Assembly (NCBI GenBank): GCA_028386065.3
Contig: JAKUCV010006784.1
Location: 127,458 to 191,457 of the forward strand
DNA length: 64,000 nt
Source of the DNA: Turnera subulata
Taxonomy: Eukaryota; Streptophyta; Magnoliopsida; Malpighiales; Passifloraceae
Direction of reading: 5' to 3'
The translations under genes were made by a program, and so were the position numbers. Below are positions 1-13,097 of the stretch, in pieces (position 1 is the first letter of the stretch; each line of letters opens with the position of its first letter). The notes under the pieces are model-generated. The model had not been told where the DNA came from. It ran no database searches and was given only the letters and a program-made list of their open reading frames with translations.

Positions 1-1069
1 ATTTCTTAGTTAACTACGTAGAATGATATGAATCAGAACAACATAATAGAAAGGATGAATCAAAACCTAACTCAACAACTTCGAATGATATGAATCGGAC
101 ACAACGTAATGAAAACGATGAATCAACTAAAGCAATCTCAGAGACAAACGAAGAATCCACAAATCAAATGATAGGAAATAAGGATAAAACAAACACACTA
201 TCCAAATTGGCGGTAGAAACCAAATCCCCCCGAAGAAACAACCAAATCGCCGCTTGGATTTGTGGTGGAGCAGACGGATTTCGAGACTGACTGTGAGGTG
301 GGGTTTGGGGCTGGGTTTGCCTAACTAGGTTTGGCTTGGTGGTGGAGGAGACGGTGGTAGGGTTTGACTAATCGTGAAAGGATTAAGTGTTTAGGGTTAG
401 CTGTGAGAGAAAATAGGGTTTCGATTGGTGGTTGGAGGCCGGTTACTGGGAGAGGAGACGCTGGATTTCGGTGGGGAATCCGGAATTGGGTGGTCAATTA
501 GAGAGGATTAAGTGTTTGGGATTTAGGGTTTGCAGAGAAACGGCAGAGAATACTAAGTGAGAAAGGAAAGAAAAGAGAGAGGAGGAAAAAAAGAGAGGGG
601 AAAGTTAAATTATATAGTAATAATTAGCAAGGGAAATTGCGGTCACTATTAGTCACGGAACTTTCTTTCTTTACAAACAGCAGTGGAATAAATCCCTCAC
701 AAAATTACTTTGGGAATATAACGCTTGTGACGGACTGATCCCTTCCAATTTGTAAGGGAAACAAGACCGTTACAAACTTGTCACGGGCAAATCCCTCACA
801 AATCCCTCACAACAATGGCGGGAACGAGGTGGGAAAAAATTCTGGTTCCCGGGCAAAAATTAGCCACGGATATGGTGACGGGAAAATAATCCCAAGCTAA
901 ATCCGTTACTAATATTTTGCAACGGAAAATTTCCCTAACTAATACCGTTGGAAAGCCCACTTTTCGACCTGATTTCGAAAACTCGCGTTTCCCTTACAAA
1001 ATCCGTCACTATTAGTGACGGAAATTTCCTTCACACAAAATCCGAGAGTAAATGGCTGCATTCTAGTAG
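1..1069 (-). mobile_element. CACTA (En/Spm-type) element, terminal portion
   Basis: Read on the minus strand, the sequence starting at 1069 is CACTACTAGAATGCAG, a CACTA-type terminus. The next 400 bp (about 640-1022) hold many copies of a TGACGG/CCGTCAC motif in both orientations, which fits the subterminal repeats of this superfamily. Further left (about 1-600) the minus strand is pyrimidine-rich with repeated 'aaaccctaa' and reads like a transcribed 5' leader. I infer that this is the 5' end of an element whose transposase lies left of the window. The bases after 1069 are TTC, a possible half of a 3-bp target duplication; the partner is not visible. Confidence 0.6.
1003..1023. repeat. near-palindrome TCCGTCACTA..AGTGACGGA
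   Basis: A 21-bp almost perfect palindrome centred near 1012, the most complete of the TGACGG subterminal motifs of the CACTA end. It is a candidate transposase-binding site by analogy with the family. Confidence 0.5.
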
Positions 1070-2652
1070 TGTTCTTTGCAGGACCACATGATGATGAACC
1101 CTCTTGTTTAGATGATGCCAAAGGCATCAAAGAATGGGAGTATGCAATGGATGAGGAGATGAATACATTGCACAAAAACCAAACTTGGAGTCTAGTGCCA
1201 AAGCCTGAGGATGTGCAACCTATCTCTTGTAAGTGGGTGTACAAGGTTAAAAAAAGAGCAGATGGCAGTGTGGAGAGGTACAAAGCTAGACTGGTCGCTC
1301 GTGGGTTTTCACAGAAATATGGTGAAGACTATGAAGAAACCTTTAGTCCTGTGGCTAAGATGACATCAGTTCGAATTGTCATTGCTTTGGCAGCACATTG
1401 TGGTTGGAAACTTTGGCAGCTAGATGTAAAAAATGCCTTCTTGTATGGAGAACTAGATAAAGACATTTTCTTGGAGCAGCCACAAGGATACATCTCCTCT
1501 ACACAACCAGACTATGTATGCAAACTCAACAAAGCTCTCTATGGATTGAAACAAGCTCCTCGAGCCTGGTATGGAAAAATAGCTGAATACTTGCAATTTT
1601 GTGGTTATTTTGCTTCAAATTCAGATTCCAGCTTATTTGTTAAGAAGCAAGAAAAAGTGCATGTTGTTGTTCTCCTATATGTGGACGATATGATCATAAC
1701 AGACAATGATGAGCAAGAAATTGCAAAGTTACAGGAAGAGCTTTCTGTTCGTTTTGAGATGAAAAGATTAGGTGAACTTGGTCACTTTCTTGGTCTTGAA
1801 GTGAAATACTCCAAAGGTGGAATCTTTGTGAGTCAAGAGAACTATGCTAAGAAGCTCATTGAAAGATTTGGTGTCAAAGAGAGCAAGACACGCTCTACAC
1901 CAATTGATGTGAATGTGAAGTTGAAACGAAATGAAGGCTCTCTACTTGTTGATAGTCGACCATATCGTGCTCTTGTCGGTAGTCTTCTCTACCTTACTAT
2001 AACTAGACCAGATATTTCATTCTCTTTTGGTTTGGTCAGCAAATTTATGCAGGAGCCACGAAAACCACATTTGGCAGCTGCAAAAAGCATTTTGAAGTAT
2101 ACAAATTCCACCACTGATATGGGCTTATTCTTCAAAAGAGAAAATGAATTTTCATTGACTGGTTATACAGATGCAGACCTTGGAGGTGACTTTGATGACA
2201 GAAGGTCTACATCAGGTTATGTATTTTTCTGTGGTAATTTTAGTATTTCCTGGTGCAGCAAAAAACAAGGCTCAGTTTCCTTATCAACTACAGAAGCAGA
2301 ATACAAAGCTGCTGCACTAGCTGCATAGGAGTGTGTTTGGCTCCGAAGACTCATTGAAGATATTTATTCTCCAGTTATGAAGGGAACTGTAGTTCACGGT
2401 GATAATCAGAGTGCAATTAAGCTTGCAACCAATCCAGTTTGTCACGCAAGAACCAAGCACATTGAGTTGGAGCACCATTTCATTCGGGAGAAAGTGCTTG
2501 TTGGCAGTATTTGTGTTGCAGAAGTAAAAAGCAAGGATAATGTTGCTGATATCTTTACCAAGTTGTTGGTCAAAGGCCCATTTGAATTTCTGCGTGCTAA
2601 ACTTGGTGTGATGTCCAAAAAATCACTTTACGGGGGAGTGTTGAAGTATTAA
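1070..2652 (+). pseudogene. Ty1/copia Pol, RT and RNase H, 5'-incomplete with one stop
   Basis: The reading frame carries the copia reverse transcriptase from the segment before KWVYKVK, through LDVKNAFLYGELD, ALYGLKQAPRAWY and the catalytic LLYVDDMIITDND box. RNase H follows with DADLGGDFDDRRSTSGYVF, STTEAEYKA and HGDNQSAIKLATN, then KHIELEHHFIRE. A single TAG at 2326-2328 interrupts RNase H; the same frame resumes at once, so the damage is one nonsense change, probably from a Gln codon. Gag, protease, integrase and the 5' LTR are absent. The sequence abuts the CACTA end at 1069 in mid-domain, so the rest of the copia may lie beyond the CACTA element to the left. Translation cannot start naturally here. 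Confidence 0.9.
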
Positions 2653-2949
2653 AGTTGATTTTTTGGACTTGCAGCATATTGGAGTTACAAAACGAATTTA
2701 CTGCATGCATTAAGGTCATAGTAGTCAAATTGTATTAGTTGTCTTATTAATGTAGTTTTATATTTCCCATGTGTCATCTAGAATGTTGTACACAGCTTTA
2801 TATGTAAGTCACTATGATGCAAGTTTGTTGTAGATCAAATAACACAGAAAAGAATTCCAGTTCTTTGTGATCACTCTGAAGATTCGTTTCTTTTACTTTC
2901 TGATTGACGATCTTGGGCTAGTGATCATTCACTATCTATTTTCTTTCAC
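2640..2949 (+). repeat. copia 3' LTR (right edge uncertain)
   Basis: The polypurine tract CGGGGGAG at 2631-2638 is followed directly by TGTTGAAGTATT, the usual start of a copia LTR downstream of RNase H. A CA that could end the LTR lies near 2948. Without the 5' LTR for comparison the right border is a guess. Confidence 0.5.
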
Positions 2950-2954
2950 CTACT

Positions 2955-3500
2955 CCTTCATTGCTCTTTTTCCTCAATGCTATGGCAGTGCATATGCAGG
3001 TGGTAGGACGTGTGTTGGATTGCTCTGAGCTCAATATGCACATGGTTTGATCAATGGCCTGGAATGGTTGTTAAGACATCAGCAAGTCATGCTTGGATTA
3101 TGATTGGATACGCAGCTTTATGGTCGATTTGGTTAGATAGGAACCGTCAGATTTTCAACGGTGAGCCGCCTCATTTGGATTTAGTATTCGATCTCACGAT
3201 CTCAAGAGCTACCAGATGGTTTCAGTCCTTTCATCCTAAGTTTCCTTATAACATTGCTGCAGTCCTCACCTCTGCTGAATGCTTTAAACAATGGAAAGCT
3301 TAGTGCTGGTTCAGGTCTGGGGCTTTCGAGTCCCTAAGGTCGCACGAGTTACTCTACTTTTCTCATTATAGATGTAATATGATACTCTTATCTCTGTCTT
3401 AAGAGTTACTACTATCAACAGGTCATGGTTCTCATTGACCTTCAGTGTACCGTTTTATGTTGTTTAATAATAATCACGATTAGCATCAAAAAGAAAAAAA
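2955..3500 (+). mobile_element. 5'-truncated LINE tail
   Basis: Positions 3010-3303 encode the C-terminal tail of a plant L1-type LINE: a zf-RVT-region segment ALWSIWLDRNRQIFNG followed by a short tail and TAG. It ends with a 3' UTR and an A-rich end CATCAAAAAGAAAAAAA near 3485-3500. Only this 3' end is present, the usual result of incomplete target-primed reverse transcription. The 5' border and target duplication were not identified. Confidence 0.65.
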
Positions 3501-4477
3501 TGATTTAGATACGACACCAATTACTGTACCTTGTCTATACCAAGGGTTTCAATTTTTAGCCATTTTATACTTCGGGTAGTCCGGGCGATGACGTAGCCAT
3601 CTGCCACGGTCCATTCTATGCTCGCCAGATTTTTATTGGACCACGCGATTCAAAAAAGTGGGACCCATTTTTCTCCCAGAATTTAAATTTCGAAAGTTCC
3701 AAAAATTGTTTTCCGAATTTTAAATTGCAATACAGGCTGGTTGGTCCGATTTTACTCCCAGTTTGTCCAATTCGATCTAAGTTAGAAAAAAAATTGGATA
3801 CATATTTTACCACGTTATTAAACCATATTGTGCCTTAATTAATCTCATAATTAGTAAACCAATGCTAATTACCCATTAAGCAGTTTGACTGATCCAACGT
3901 TGGCCTTCTCTTATCAAACGTCGTCGTTCAAAGCAAAACCAAGGCAAATCGGCACACCACCCCTCTCCTTTGCCTCCGGTCACCATGGCTCTTCACTACC
4001 AGCCAATCATCACGATTACAAAAAACTCCCTTTGAACCTGCAACCGAAGCGACGGCGTCAATGGCGTCTTCGACGGAACTTGACTGATCGAGTGGTGGTT
4101 TGACGAGTTGGAGGGAAGAAGAATCCAGGCGACGTTGGCTTACCCCTCGGCTGCTCCATATGGTAAGCAGGGTTGATTAGGAAGCTCGGCGGCCCGACTC
4201 TTGGCGTGGTGGTTGGCGCGGCGGCCCGACTCATGCCACTCAGATACTTCTTCAGGTTTTTCTACAACTATATTATGAGCAACAGATCTTCCTAGACAAA
4301 TAAATTCTGAAGTATAGAGATGTCATGCATGTATTCATTAACGGCTTTTTTTCGCTGTGGTGCGTTCACGTTGGTTGGTGCTTTTATAAAATTTACACTT
4401 TGTTCTTAAGACTATTTTTTTGGATAAGAAAATAATATTTATAACAAAATGACTCCTAACAAACATGACTAGGCACC
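3501..4477. other. intergenic, possible 5' gene remnant at 3880-4260
   Basis: No recognisable gene. Around 3885-4260 the sequence becomes GC-richer and exon-like, with a short open frame at 3885-4103. The 14-mer CGGCGGCCCGACTC occurs twice, near 4190 and 4220, and GGTAAGCAGG near 4160 could be a splice donor. I cannot name a protein and would treat this as a decayed first exon at most. Confidence 0.3.
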
Positions 4478-5354
4478 TCAATTAAGATAGAATTCTACTG
4501 GAACACAGCAACTCAAACTCGGATCATCCTTGGATGGCTTAACCCACTTACCCTTTTTCTCATCCAGCTTCTCCATTTGATATCTTCTTTGATCATCTTC
4601 ATACACCAAAAATACATCACCGCAAGATTCCACTAAGTACTGACCAAAACAAGACCGTTCCCACTTTGGCAGAGCCACTAAATCCCTGGTGTAATAGGAA
4701 AAAAGTTTGGTTGCATTGATCGCTAGAACCTTTAACCTTTCCCACCGAATCCGAAACATAGAATTTACCATCATCTTCCTTGTATACGACTCTGTAAGGC
4801 CGAAACTGATAACTGTCACTGAAAATTGTCCATGCATCATCTCCTTTCTTCCACAAAAACAAAATATAATCCATCACAACCATCGCTGCAAAACCGCTAG
4901 CCTTAATTTTGTCAAAACTCGAACTAACAGCAACTCCGTCGAGATTGGGAATCTTAGAACCATCAACAGACACGAGATCATAATCAAACCACTTCTCCTT
5001 TACTATAAAATCCCTCGCGTCACATACCTTCGTTTTTTCTTTCTGCGGTAGTGAAGAGTTCAATGCATCAAAGTGTCTCATCACTTCCACACCGCGACTC
5101 TTTTCTGGGGCCGATTTAGTTTTCAGGATCAAGGGTGTGGTTACGGACTTGGGAATAGCTGGTTGGACGGAATAAACAGCAAACTCTTTGAGTAGAGTTT
5201 GCTGTTTAATACCATTAACCCGCAGTGGGGGAAGTCTGAGGGATGGGATCGCAGGAGGGAGGCGAATGGAAGAAAATCGCCGCCAAGAGCGGCAAGCCGC
5301 CCTGAAACGGAGGATGTCGAGGTACTTATTTGGGAGGTAATTGGCGATCATCTA
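4478..5354 (-). pseudogene. F-box/DUF295 (KIB1-4-like) gene, broken
   Basis: The minus strand encodes an F-box (LPNKYLDILRFRAACRSWR) followed by a DUF295-type region: LPPLRVNG near the start, FAVYSVQP, a mid region ending WTIFSD, and a C-terminal part with LFSYYTRDLVALPKW and FGQYLVESCGDVFLVY. Such proteins are SCF ubiquitin-ligase substrate adaptors or DUF295 relatives of unknown substrate. Two lesions are visible. A TAG (minus-strand codon at 5352-5354) cuts the F-box just before MIANYL, with WWSVLLRELV readable upstream in the same frame. A frameshift near 4728-4740 moves the C-terminal third to another frame; that part ends at the stop at 4478. The family is common and expands in tandem; see 37377 and 46404. 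Confidence 0.8.
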
Positions 5355-5471
5355 CACGAGCTCTCTTAGAAGAACGGACCACCAACGGTGTTCCCTATGG
5401 TTCGACGTCGACGACCCATAATGGAGGTTTCTACCCTCTAACGTCACTGACAAAGAAAACTAGCTAGGGTT

Positions 5472-5483
5472 TCTATATAGGGT
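5472..5483 (-). promoter_or_regulatory. TATA-like box of the F-box pseudogene
   Basis: Minus strand CCCTATATAGAAACCC lies about 120 bp upstream of the F-box coding sequence and is followed by an AAACCCTAGC-type leader typical of plant 5' UTRs. Assigned by position and composition only. Confidence 0.4.
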
Positions 5484-6149
5484 TTACGATGGTGGTTGGT
5501 CGGGGAATTGACCCTAGAGAAAATTATTGTTGACCTCGAAAAAGTTTTGCGTGTTATCTGTGGGAATCAACAGACGGTTTTTGAATTTTCCTAATTTTTT
5601 TTTGCAAAAAGATTTATAACTTTTAATTGGACGGGCGCATATAAATTATATTTCATCCCCTTGAATTTTTGTCAATCAAATAATCGTCTTTATATATGGC
5701 TAAGATAGGCACTTTAAACAAATTAAAGTTCATGGGACTTTTTTGTGTAACCATAAACCTCAAATCTTAAAACCTTATATTATATATATTAAACCCTAAA
5801 AACCATTAAAATTGTAACTCTGTAAACCCTAAATTTTAAATGGCAATTATCTTTTTATGTTGCTGCATTTAATATACAATACTGAAATATCGAGAATGGA
5901 TTGTGACATGTATTTTGAGAGATCACAGAGGGCTTTTTGCCTTAATATAGGATCATGTCGCCCCTATCAAAGCAGACCTGCGAGCCATTTTGGAGGGTCT
6001 TAGTGTTGAATTGAATCTAATTCTCTGGTGGGCGTATATCAATGATTAGTTAGACTTTCCCTTGGATCCTTTATTGAATGGCCTGTGGTGGTGTACATAT
6101 CCATTTCGCGTACAGAGAGGCTAACACTTGTACAAATTTAAGAAATTAA
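5484..6149. other. AT-rich intergenic
   Basis: Nothing coding recognised. Several AAACCCTA and ATATAT runs, no clear repeat ends. Confidence 0.5.
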
Positions 6150-7178
6150 GTTTTTTGGTAAAAGAGGATGGGACAAACACAACTGAAACTACATTACAGA
6201 AGGAAGATTCCGAAGATCCTGCTGAATCAGCCGCTGTGTGCTGGGACTAGGAGAAGTCTGGAAAACCAATGCTTCATCTGCGTGGAGTGCGAGAGCAGCT
6301 TGGTTGTCTGCTACATGATTACACTCCCTGGGACACCATTCAAAAGAAACCCGGGCAAATGCAGCACAGAGAGCATTTTTGCTCTGGACAAGGGGTGGGA
6401 GGAAAACTTGTAGCGAGCTACACCATTAAGAACCTGCACCACCTCCTGGTTATCAGACTCAATCACCACAAGAGATAAAGCCAGGTCCTGTGCTAAAAGT
6501 AAGCCATCATGAATTGCCCGGAACTCAACCAACAGCGCAGTTTATGCAAAAAACCCCGGATGAAAGCACCACGCGAATCCCGCGCAATCCCACCTGTGGC
6601 AGCAGCAGCACCATCCACATTAATCTTTATGGATCCCAGGGGAGGCGCAGACCAAAACAAAAACTAACAGTCTCAGGAACGGCGCCCATCAGACTACGTC
6701 CCCGTGCATTCTCAACATAAATCTCCTTGGTATAATGGCGAATGGTTCTGAGCACTACATCAATACTCTGGCCAGATCCCTGAAACACCACATCATTCCA
6801 CCACTTCCACACAAGCCACACTGCCATGCCAATGAGAAGATGAGACGGGAGCTCACTATCAAAAAAGAAGCCTCCATGAAGACCAGTGGTGAGCCAATCC
6901 ACAAAAGAAAGGGAGAAGGAGAGATCCGGTGATCGCAGGCAAACGATGTTGAGCCACAATAGTTGCACGTCATGACAATCACGTAGGGCCAGAATGCATG
7001 TTTCAGGAAGGGTAGTACAACGTGGGCAGCTTGAATCCATTGAGAGATGTCGATGGACCTGAAAGCAATTAGTGAAAAAAGCTTCATGGCCTGCCTGCCA
7101 CAAAAAAAGACGAGCCCGGGGTAAACCATCCCAATGCCAAATCACCTTCCATAGGGTGCGAGAGGTAGAAAGTTGCAC
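6150..7178 (-). pseudogene. LINE ORF2 C-terminus: zf-RVT and RNase H
   Basis: From 7178 leftwards the frame reads a zf-RVT domain (LWKVIWHWDGLPRARLFLWQ, then CPRCTTLPETCILALRDC as the zinc-binding cysteine region) and a linker. After a frameshift near 6640-6660 comes a plant LINE RNase H domain: KINVDGAAAA, VEFRAIHDGLLLA and VIESDNQEVVQVLNG supply the D, E and D motifs. A TAA lies near 6539 between the first and second motifs. The element ends near 6150 with a T-rich stretch on the plus strand, the complement of a poly(A)-like tail. RT and endonuclease are missing, so this is a 5'-truncated and decayed copy. Confidence 0.8.
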
Positions 7179-7440
7179 CGAGGGTTCAAGTTACATCCCC
7201 TAGATTTTTTTCACGCATCACCTCACAGATTTATTAAACAATTTTAACTTTTATGTCAATAGGTACCTGAAAAATAAAAATGTATCCACCCTTTAAATGG
7301 CACAAAGATCATGAGTACAAAGAGAAAATAAAAATTGAAAAGGAGGACCATACGTAAAATAAACCACTGATCACATTACCAGGTAAAATGACCAAAACGG
7401 ATATCAAGGAAAGCTCAAACTCTTGGAATAAGGGTATCCA

Positions 7441-7863
7441 TGTTAGAATAATTACTTTATGCCTCAAGATAAATTATTAGACAATCAAGAACAATAATCA
7501 GGTATGGAAACAAGGTGTACCTGAATTCATGATGAACAAACTTGAATGGTGACTTGAGAGGATTGGGAGCTTCCAAGATTTGGTTCCAACGCCTTGTATG
7601 TTTTTCTGTGATGGGGCAGAGAAAACTGACGCAGGAATAATATTGGGGACCACAACCCTATATTATATCCTTTATATGCTATGTCAATTAGGGTTCCCAT
7701 AAAACTCTAATTACTAGTATTGAGTTTCTACACATAAAAGCCCATACCAACAAGATGTCTCTAGAGCCCAAAATAGATCACTTAATGGCCCCATAAAATT
7801 AGACAGTCTTGCATATAATTGTAATTAATAATATAAGCCCATATATATTAAATAATTCCAACA
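7441..7863 (-). repeat. copia IV 3' LTR
   Basis: Starts TGTTAGAATAATTAC and ends AATTCCAACA on the plus strand. A 5-bp TSD copy ATCCA lies immediately to its left. Confidence 0.9.
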
Positions 7864-10800
7864 ATCTCCCACTTGGGCTATATTATTCTTGAGACAATTA
7901 TATTCCAAAGTGTGCACAAAAGTGACTGTCTTTCTTGAAACATCTCCTTAAACAATCTGGTCCATCAACTACATTAGCATGGGATCAAAGCGGCCTTCGT
8001 TACATTTTATGCGTAACTGGACCCATCAATGGTCACCATACAAAAATATTCAATGACATAGATCAAGTATATGGATGTGTAGCATGAAAATTACATGTAA
8101 TGTGATCATATATGCCTATCTCCAACTGGTCCTCAAACCTTAAGAGATCAAACATAATAACATGTTCAGAGAATAAACAAACCAAATGTACTTTATTCTG
8201 CAGAAAATACTAAGTGCGTCTGAAAATGAGAACAACAAAATACAAACTCCCACTGAAACTGTATTTCGTCAAACAATGACAAATCTGAAGCTCATATGAG
8301 CAATATGCTCATGAAAACCTTAACTGGTAATCTCTTTAATGAGCGGATCTACAACAATAGAGTTTGTCCCAATATGTTCTATATGCACTTGTTCTCTCTG
8401 AACTCTTTATTTAACAGCAAAAATTTAATAAGTTGCTGTTATTGATGGAATACACAATGACTTATCAATTGTCACACAGCATCCTTAATGGCTTACCAAT
8501 ACCATCCATAATTTGCAGCCTGGTGACAATTCTGTAGCCATATTCCACACTAGGATGCCTCAAAACAGGCTATAAACTCAGCTGCTATACTGGAAGAAGC
8601 ATTGAGTGTCTGCTTAACACTCTTTTAGAAATAGCTTCATCAGCTAGTAAACAAATATAGCCCAAATATGGATCTATTACCTTAGTGGCATCCATCAAAA
8701 TTAGAATCAGAATACCCAATGATCTCCACAGATTCTAATTCCAAATATGTGAGCATATACACTTTATTCTCTACAAATACCGTATAACTCCTTTTGTTGC
8801 TCTTTAGCGATCCATTATAGGGTTATTAAGATATTTTTGTCTATATAATATCCCAAGAGTGTATGCTATATCCAGATGCATACATGCTTAAGTATATATC
8901 AGACCTTTAACTATAGATGCATCATGAATTTTGCATCTTATACTCGGGGCATTAATTGAGACTAAACTTGTCTCCTTTATAAATAGGGTTATTTCCTGAT
9001 TTATAATCCTTTATTCCAAATTTGCTAAGAACCTTAACGAGATAACTCTTTTGTGATAGCTCAAGAATACCTCGAGAATAATCTCAATGTATCTGAATTC
9101 CAAAGACAAAAGAGGCTACACCAAGATCTTTTGTTTCTAAGAGTATTAGAAACTTCTTGGTTAGTACTTTATGCATATCTCACTATTAGCAAATGATATG
9201 TCATTGACATATTAAACCAGGAAACTAGCTTTACTCCCACTGAACTTATGGTATACAGAATTTTCGCCTATATCTATCTCAAAATCGAATGAGATCATTA
9301 TTAGACAAAAATAGTAATACCAATGACAGGAAGCTTGTTTAAGCTTATAGATGGATTCTCTTAATTTGCAAACCATTTTCTTTGAGTCTACCAATACAAA
9401 TTCTATGGTTGCACCGTATAAATTGTCTCTTCAATATCACAATTGAGAAATGCAATCTTTATATCCATCTAATGCTCAACAATAAAATGAGCCACAAATG
9501 CCATTATTATCTTGAAAGAGTCTTTCCCGAAACCGGAGAGAAGGACTCTTTAGAACCAATGCCACCCTTTTGAGTACAATCCTTTATGACAAGACGAGCT
9601 TTATATCTTTCTAAATTGCCCTTTGAGTCCTTTTGGTGTCAAATAACTATTTGTAACCAATCGGTTTTTCACCTTCAGGCAATTGATCAAGATCCTAAAT
9701 ATCTTTGTCTTTCATAGACTTAATCTCATCATTCATGGCATCACTCCACTTTTGAGGATAAGAACTCTTTATGGCTTGATGAAAGCTGATAAAATCATCT
9801 TCCATCAATCCTACATCATCCTTTTGTTCTTAGGAAAAGACAATATAATCATCTGAATTTGCACTTCTCCTTTCTCAAGTGGAATTCTTTAGCGGTACTT
9901 GTTCTTGAGGTTGTTGAGTCTGAACCTTATGAATGATTTCTGAATTTCAGAGAGAGACTCATACAATGTTATCTTGAATAACATCAGTGATGAAAACCTA
10001 ATCATTGTCTATAAAAAACCATAAGAAGATAAATAAGTTCCCCTTCAGAGACAATGTTTCCCATCTTATCTTCCCCTCCAAACTCAATTTCCTCAAGAAA
10101 TCTGGATTCCTGTCACTATATTGTGGGACAAAAAACTTGAAACCCCATAATTACTCAAAGTTACTTAATAAAGTAGTAGCTACCTATCTTTAGATCCAAA
10201 TTCTTTATGTTGACCTAAATGGCCTACCCTTAGTTGGATCACTCCAAATGAATAGATGCCTAATATTAGGCTTCTAGCTTGTCCATAGTTCATAAGGAGT
10301 AATAGCTATTACTTTGACTATAACCTTAGTGAGGATATAAGCTGCATCTTTAGTGCTTCTTCTTAGAGCGAAATTGGTAAAATATAATGACTAATCATAT
10401 ATCTTACCATGTCCTTAAGCATTTTATTGCATCTTTCACCAATACCATTCATGCTTAGTTTTACACAACATTGTGTACTAAAAACCATATACCTCTAAGA
10501 ATTAAGAGAAAGGCTTTAGAGATTTTTCACTTTATTTATTATATCTATCATTGTGGCCACCAATAATAGATATAATAAATTAATTCCATATTAGTCAATT
10601 TTTATTTTGTACCATGCCTTATCATGCAAGATTTTAATATATGAAGCTTTAAATATAGGTTGTCATTTACAAATGGAGAACTAGTACCAATAGTATTTGA
10701 ATTTCTTAAAGACCAACTTTATTATTTCTAAATGGACAAGAATAACCAGATTTGTCCAAAAATAGAAATAAACTAAATTCCATCTAAAATACAAAATTCA

Positions 10801-13083
10801 TTATTTCTAAATAGACAAGAATAACCCGATTTGTCCATAATAGAAATAAACTAAATTTTGTATAAAAGACGGCACCGAAAGGTCTATCTCAAACTCAAAT
10901 ACAATTCAGTTCTCATTAACAACCTATAAACCCTCAGAGCTTCAATAAAAGTTGATTTACATGCCATTGCCCCATAAAGATGTATCTCTCAACATCATTT
11001 GGCTTTTGACACATCAGCAAATCTTGCATAGATACACTTATCTGAATAGTAAAACTGAAATCTATCCATAAAGTGTGTCTTGGTACATAAGTCAAATTGA
11101 CTTCAAAATAAACTAAGTACCTTTCTCAACACGCCCAATGGCGCATAGTTGGGATATTTTACTATTTCCATCCTTCTTGCAAAAGTAATAAGTAAATACC
11201 AAAGCTTGTTACTTTTGCACTTTCCTTTGTGGTATCCCAATTGCAGCTTTATTTCCTCTTTTCTTTTGTGGTCCTTAGAGGAATTTGCCAATCAAGCATT
11301 TTCTGAATGCTCTCTTTAAATATATCATCTTCTTGCACATAATAATCTTATCAAGAAATCTTGATTCCTTTTGAGTATTTTACTCACTTTAGATTCACCA
11401 TAGAGTGCAAGATGATATATAAATACCAAATATGAGCAAAACTGTAGTAGGCTGTAACTTTAATGCCTTTAGAATTAGAGAAAAATGAGACATCTCAATG
11501 ATATACTCCCTTATATTCTCTATCCTTTATGCTTTTAGAAACAAATTTTGATACTAATAAATTTGTTTCAACCTTTATGCTCTTGGCAAAGTGCTTTTAA
11601 AAGTTTCTCAAGAAACTTTTAACTTTATCCTCATTGGACATACTGCCCCCTAAAGGTTTCTGGAATTGCATGTCTTATGATCATGAGACTCATGCGATTA
11701 TAAAATTCCCACCTCTAAATATCCCGCTTAACCTTATGGGAAATTTTATCTGTATGAGGGGTAAGTTAGTCTTTCCTTAGCGCATAGCCTATATCTTATG
11801 CAATTAAGAACACTCATAATGTTCTCATCCAGATCGCAAAATTTGTGTCATTAGTATCACTAAGATTGATACTTACACACCAAATAAGCAGAAGTTGTAA
11901 CTTAATAAAGAATTAAACACATTCAGCTCACATTTCCTTAAACTGTATGCAAAACATAGTAATTAAATTCAATCCATGTGGTGGGCCCCATCAAGATACC
12001 TAGCACAACATTGATATTTTAGTCTTTGGACAGAAAATATCAACTTGTAAGTGGTACTCTCAGTGTAGTGATCAAATATTGACAATTAGGCCTGTCAAAT
12101 AATAAGCCTTTCTTTGGACCGACTTATCACCCACATGGCATACCTGATAATCGTCACATATTTATTACTACAAGTGTATGTGAAATTTGGCCAAATAATA
12201 ATCCTCCTTTGGGCTGATATACTATTCGCATAAATTTCACATACAAGCATCTCATATTTTAAAGTAGATTAAGAGAGGTTACTTTGGTAACATGTTGCTT
12301 CAATTAATCTACTAAAATACTCGACATCCCAAAATAATATAATACTCAATATTGAATTTAATTTCAAACATATGTTTTGCAAGGAATAAAATATTCCTTA
12401 ATTTTAGTCGACTTGGGCAAATTGTAAACAATATATTCGCAAGGACTAAACTGTAAGTCTGTCACGTAGGGACTGGAATGACAAAAACCTTGCAGAAAGC
12501 TGGACCTTATGCGATTTTAACCTAATGCAAAATTCTGAATATCCCCACCGGAATTGTGGCGCATGCCACACCACAGACATATTACGATTGAGTATACAGA
12601 AGTATTTGTTGAAAACAATAAAAATCGCATAGTATACCCAAATAACGCAACCAACCAGTAATTGTTTTGTTATATCCAAAACAGAAAATCCAAAACAGCA
12701 AAACAAAACATGAATGCCAATCCAAGCAGCCACAATATGTCATGAAAAGATATTTCATTAGGCACAGGATATTAACAATCCCAAAACCAAGCCACCGAGT
12801 CATGTGCATAAAACGAATTTATCAATTCATCATGTGCTGCCAATAAATTGAAATCAACGATTGTTCCGCAAAACAATAAAATCGATTCGTCCGAATCGCA
12901 AAGCAAATTTACTCTAATCATACCTCCCACCGTATGCCAATTTCAATACGCAATTCAATTAATAATAGCTATACACGCATGCGATTGGCAGCCAAAGTCT
13001 ACCATGCAAAAATTGAAATTGCTTACTCCAAAAATTGATCAAGAAGAGTAAACTTAATGATGTTTAATAATTTATTCAAGTAG
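7864..13083 (-). pseudogene. copia IV gag-pol remnants
   Basis: Only fragments are readable. Minus 9394-9212 encodes an RT stretch resembling VCKL..SIY.LKQAS..WY. Near 10440-10400 the minus strand reads an integrase-end motif (MNGIGERCNKMLKDMVRYM), the counterpart of GVSERRNRTLLDMVRSM in related elements. Stops and frameshifts are frequent throughout and no domain is intact. Gag was not recognised. Confidence 0.7.
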
Positions 13084-13095
13084 GCTCCGCTACCA
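13084..13095 (-). other. copia IV primer-binding site
   Basis: Minus strand TGGTAGCGGAGC lies two bases inside the 5' LTR. This is the standard position for a tRNA primer-binding site, but it differs from the common plant TGGTATCAGAGC. Confidence 0.75.
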
Positions 13096-13097
13096 CT

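Noticed and set aside
939..1283. Minus-strand frame overlapping the copia RT start
   Set aside because: Shadow of the RT frame and the CACTA end; no independent support.
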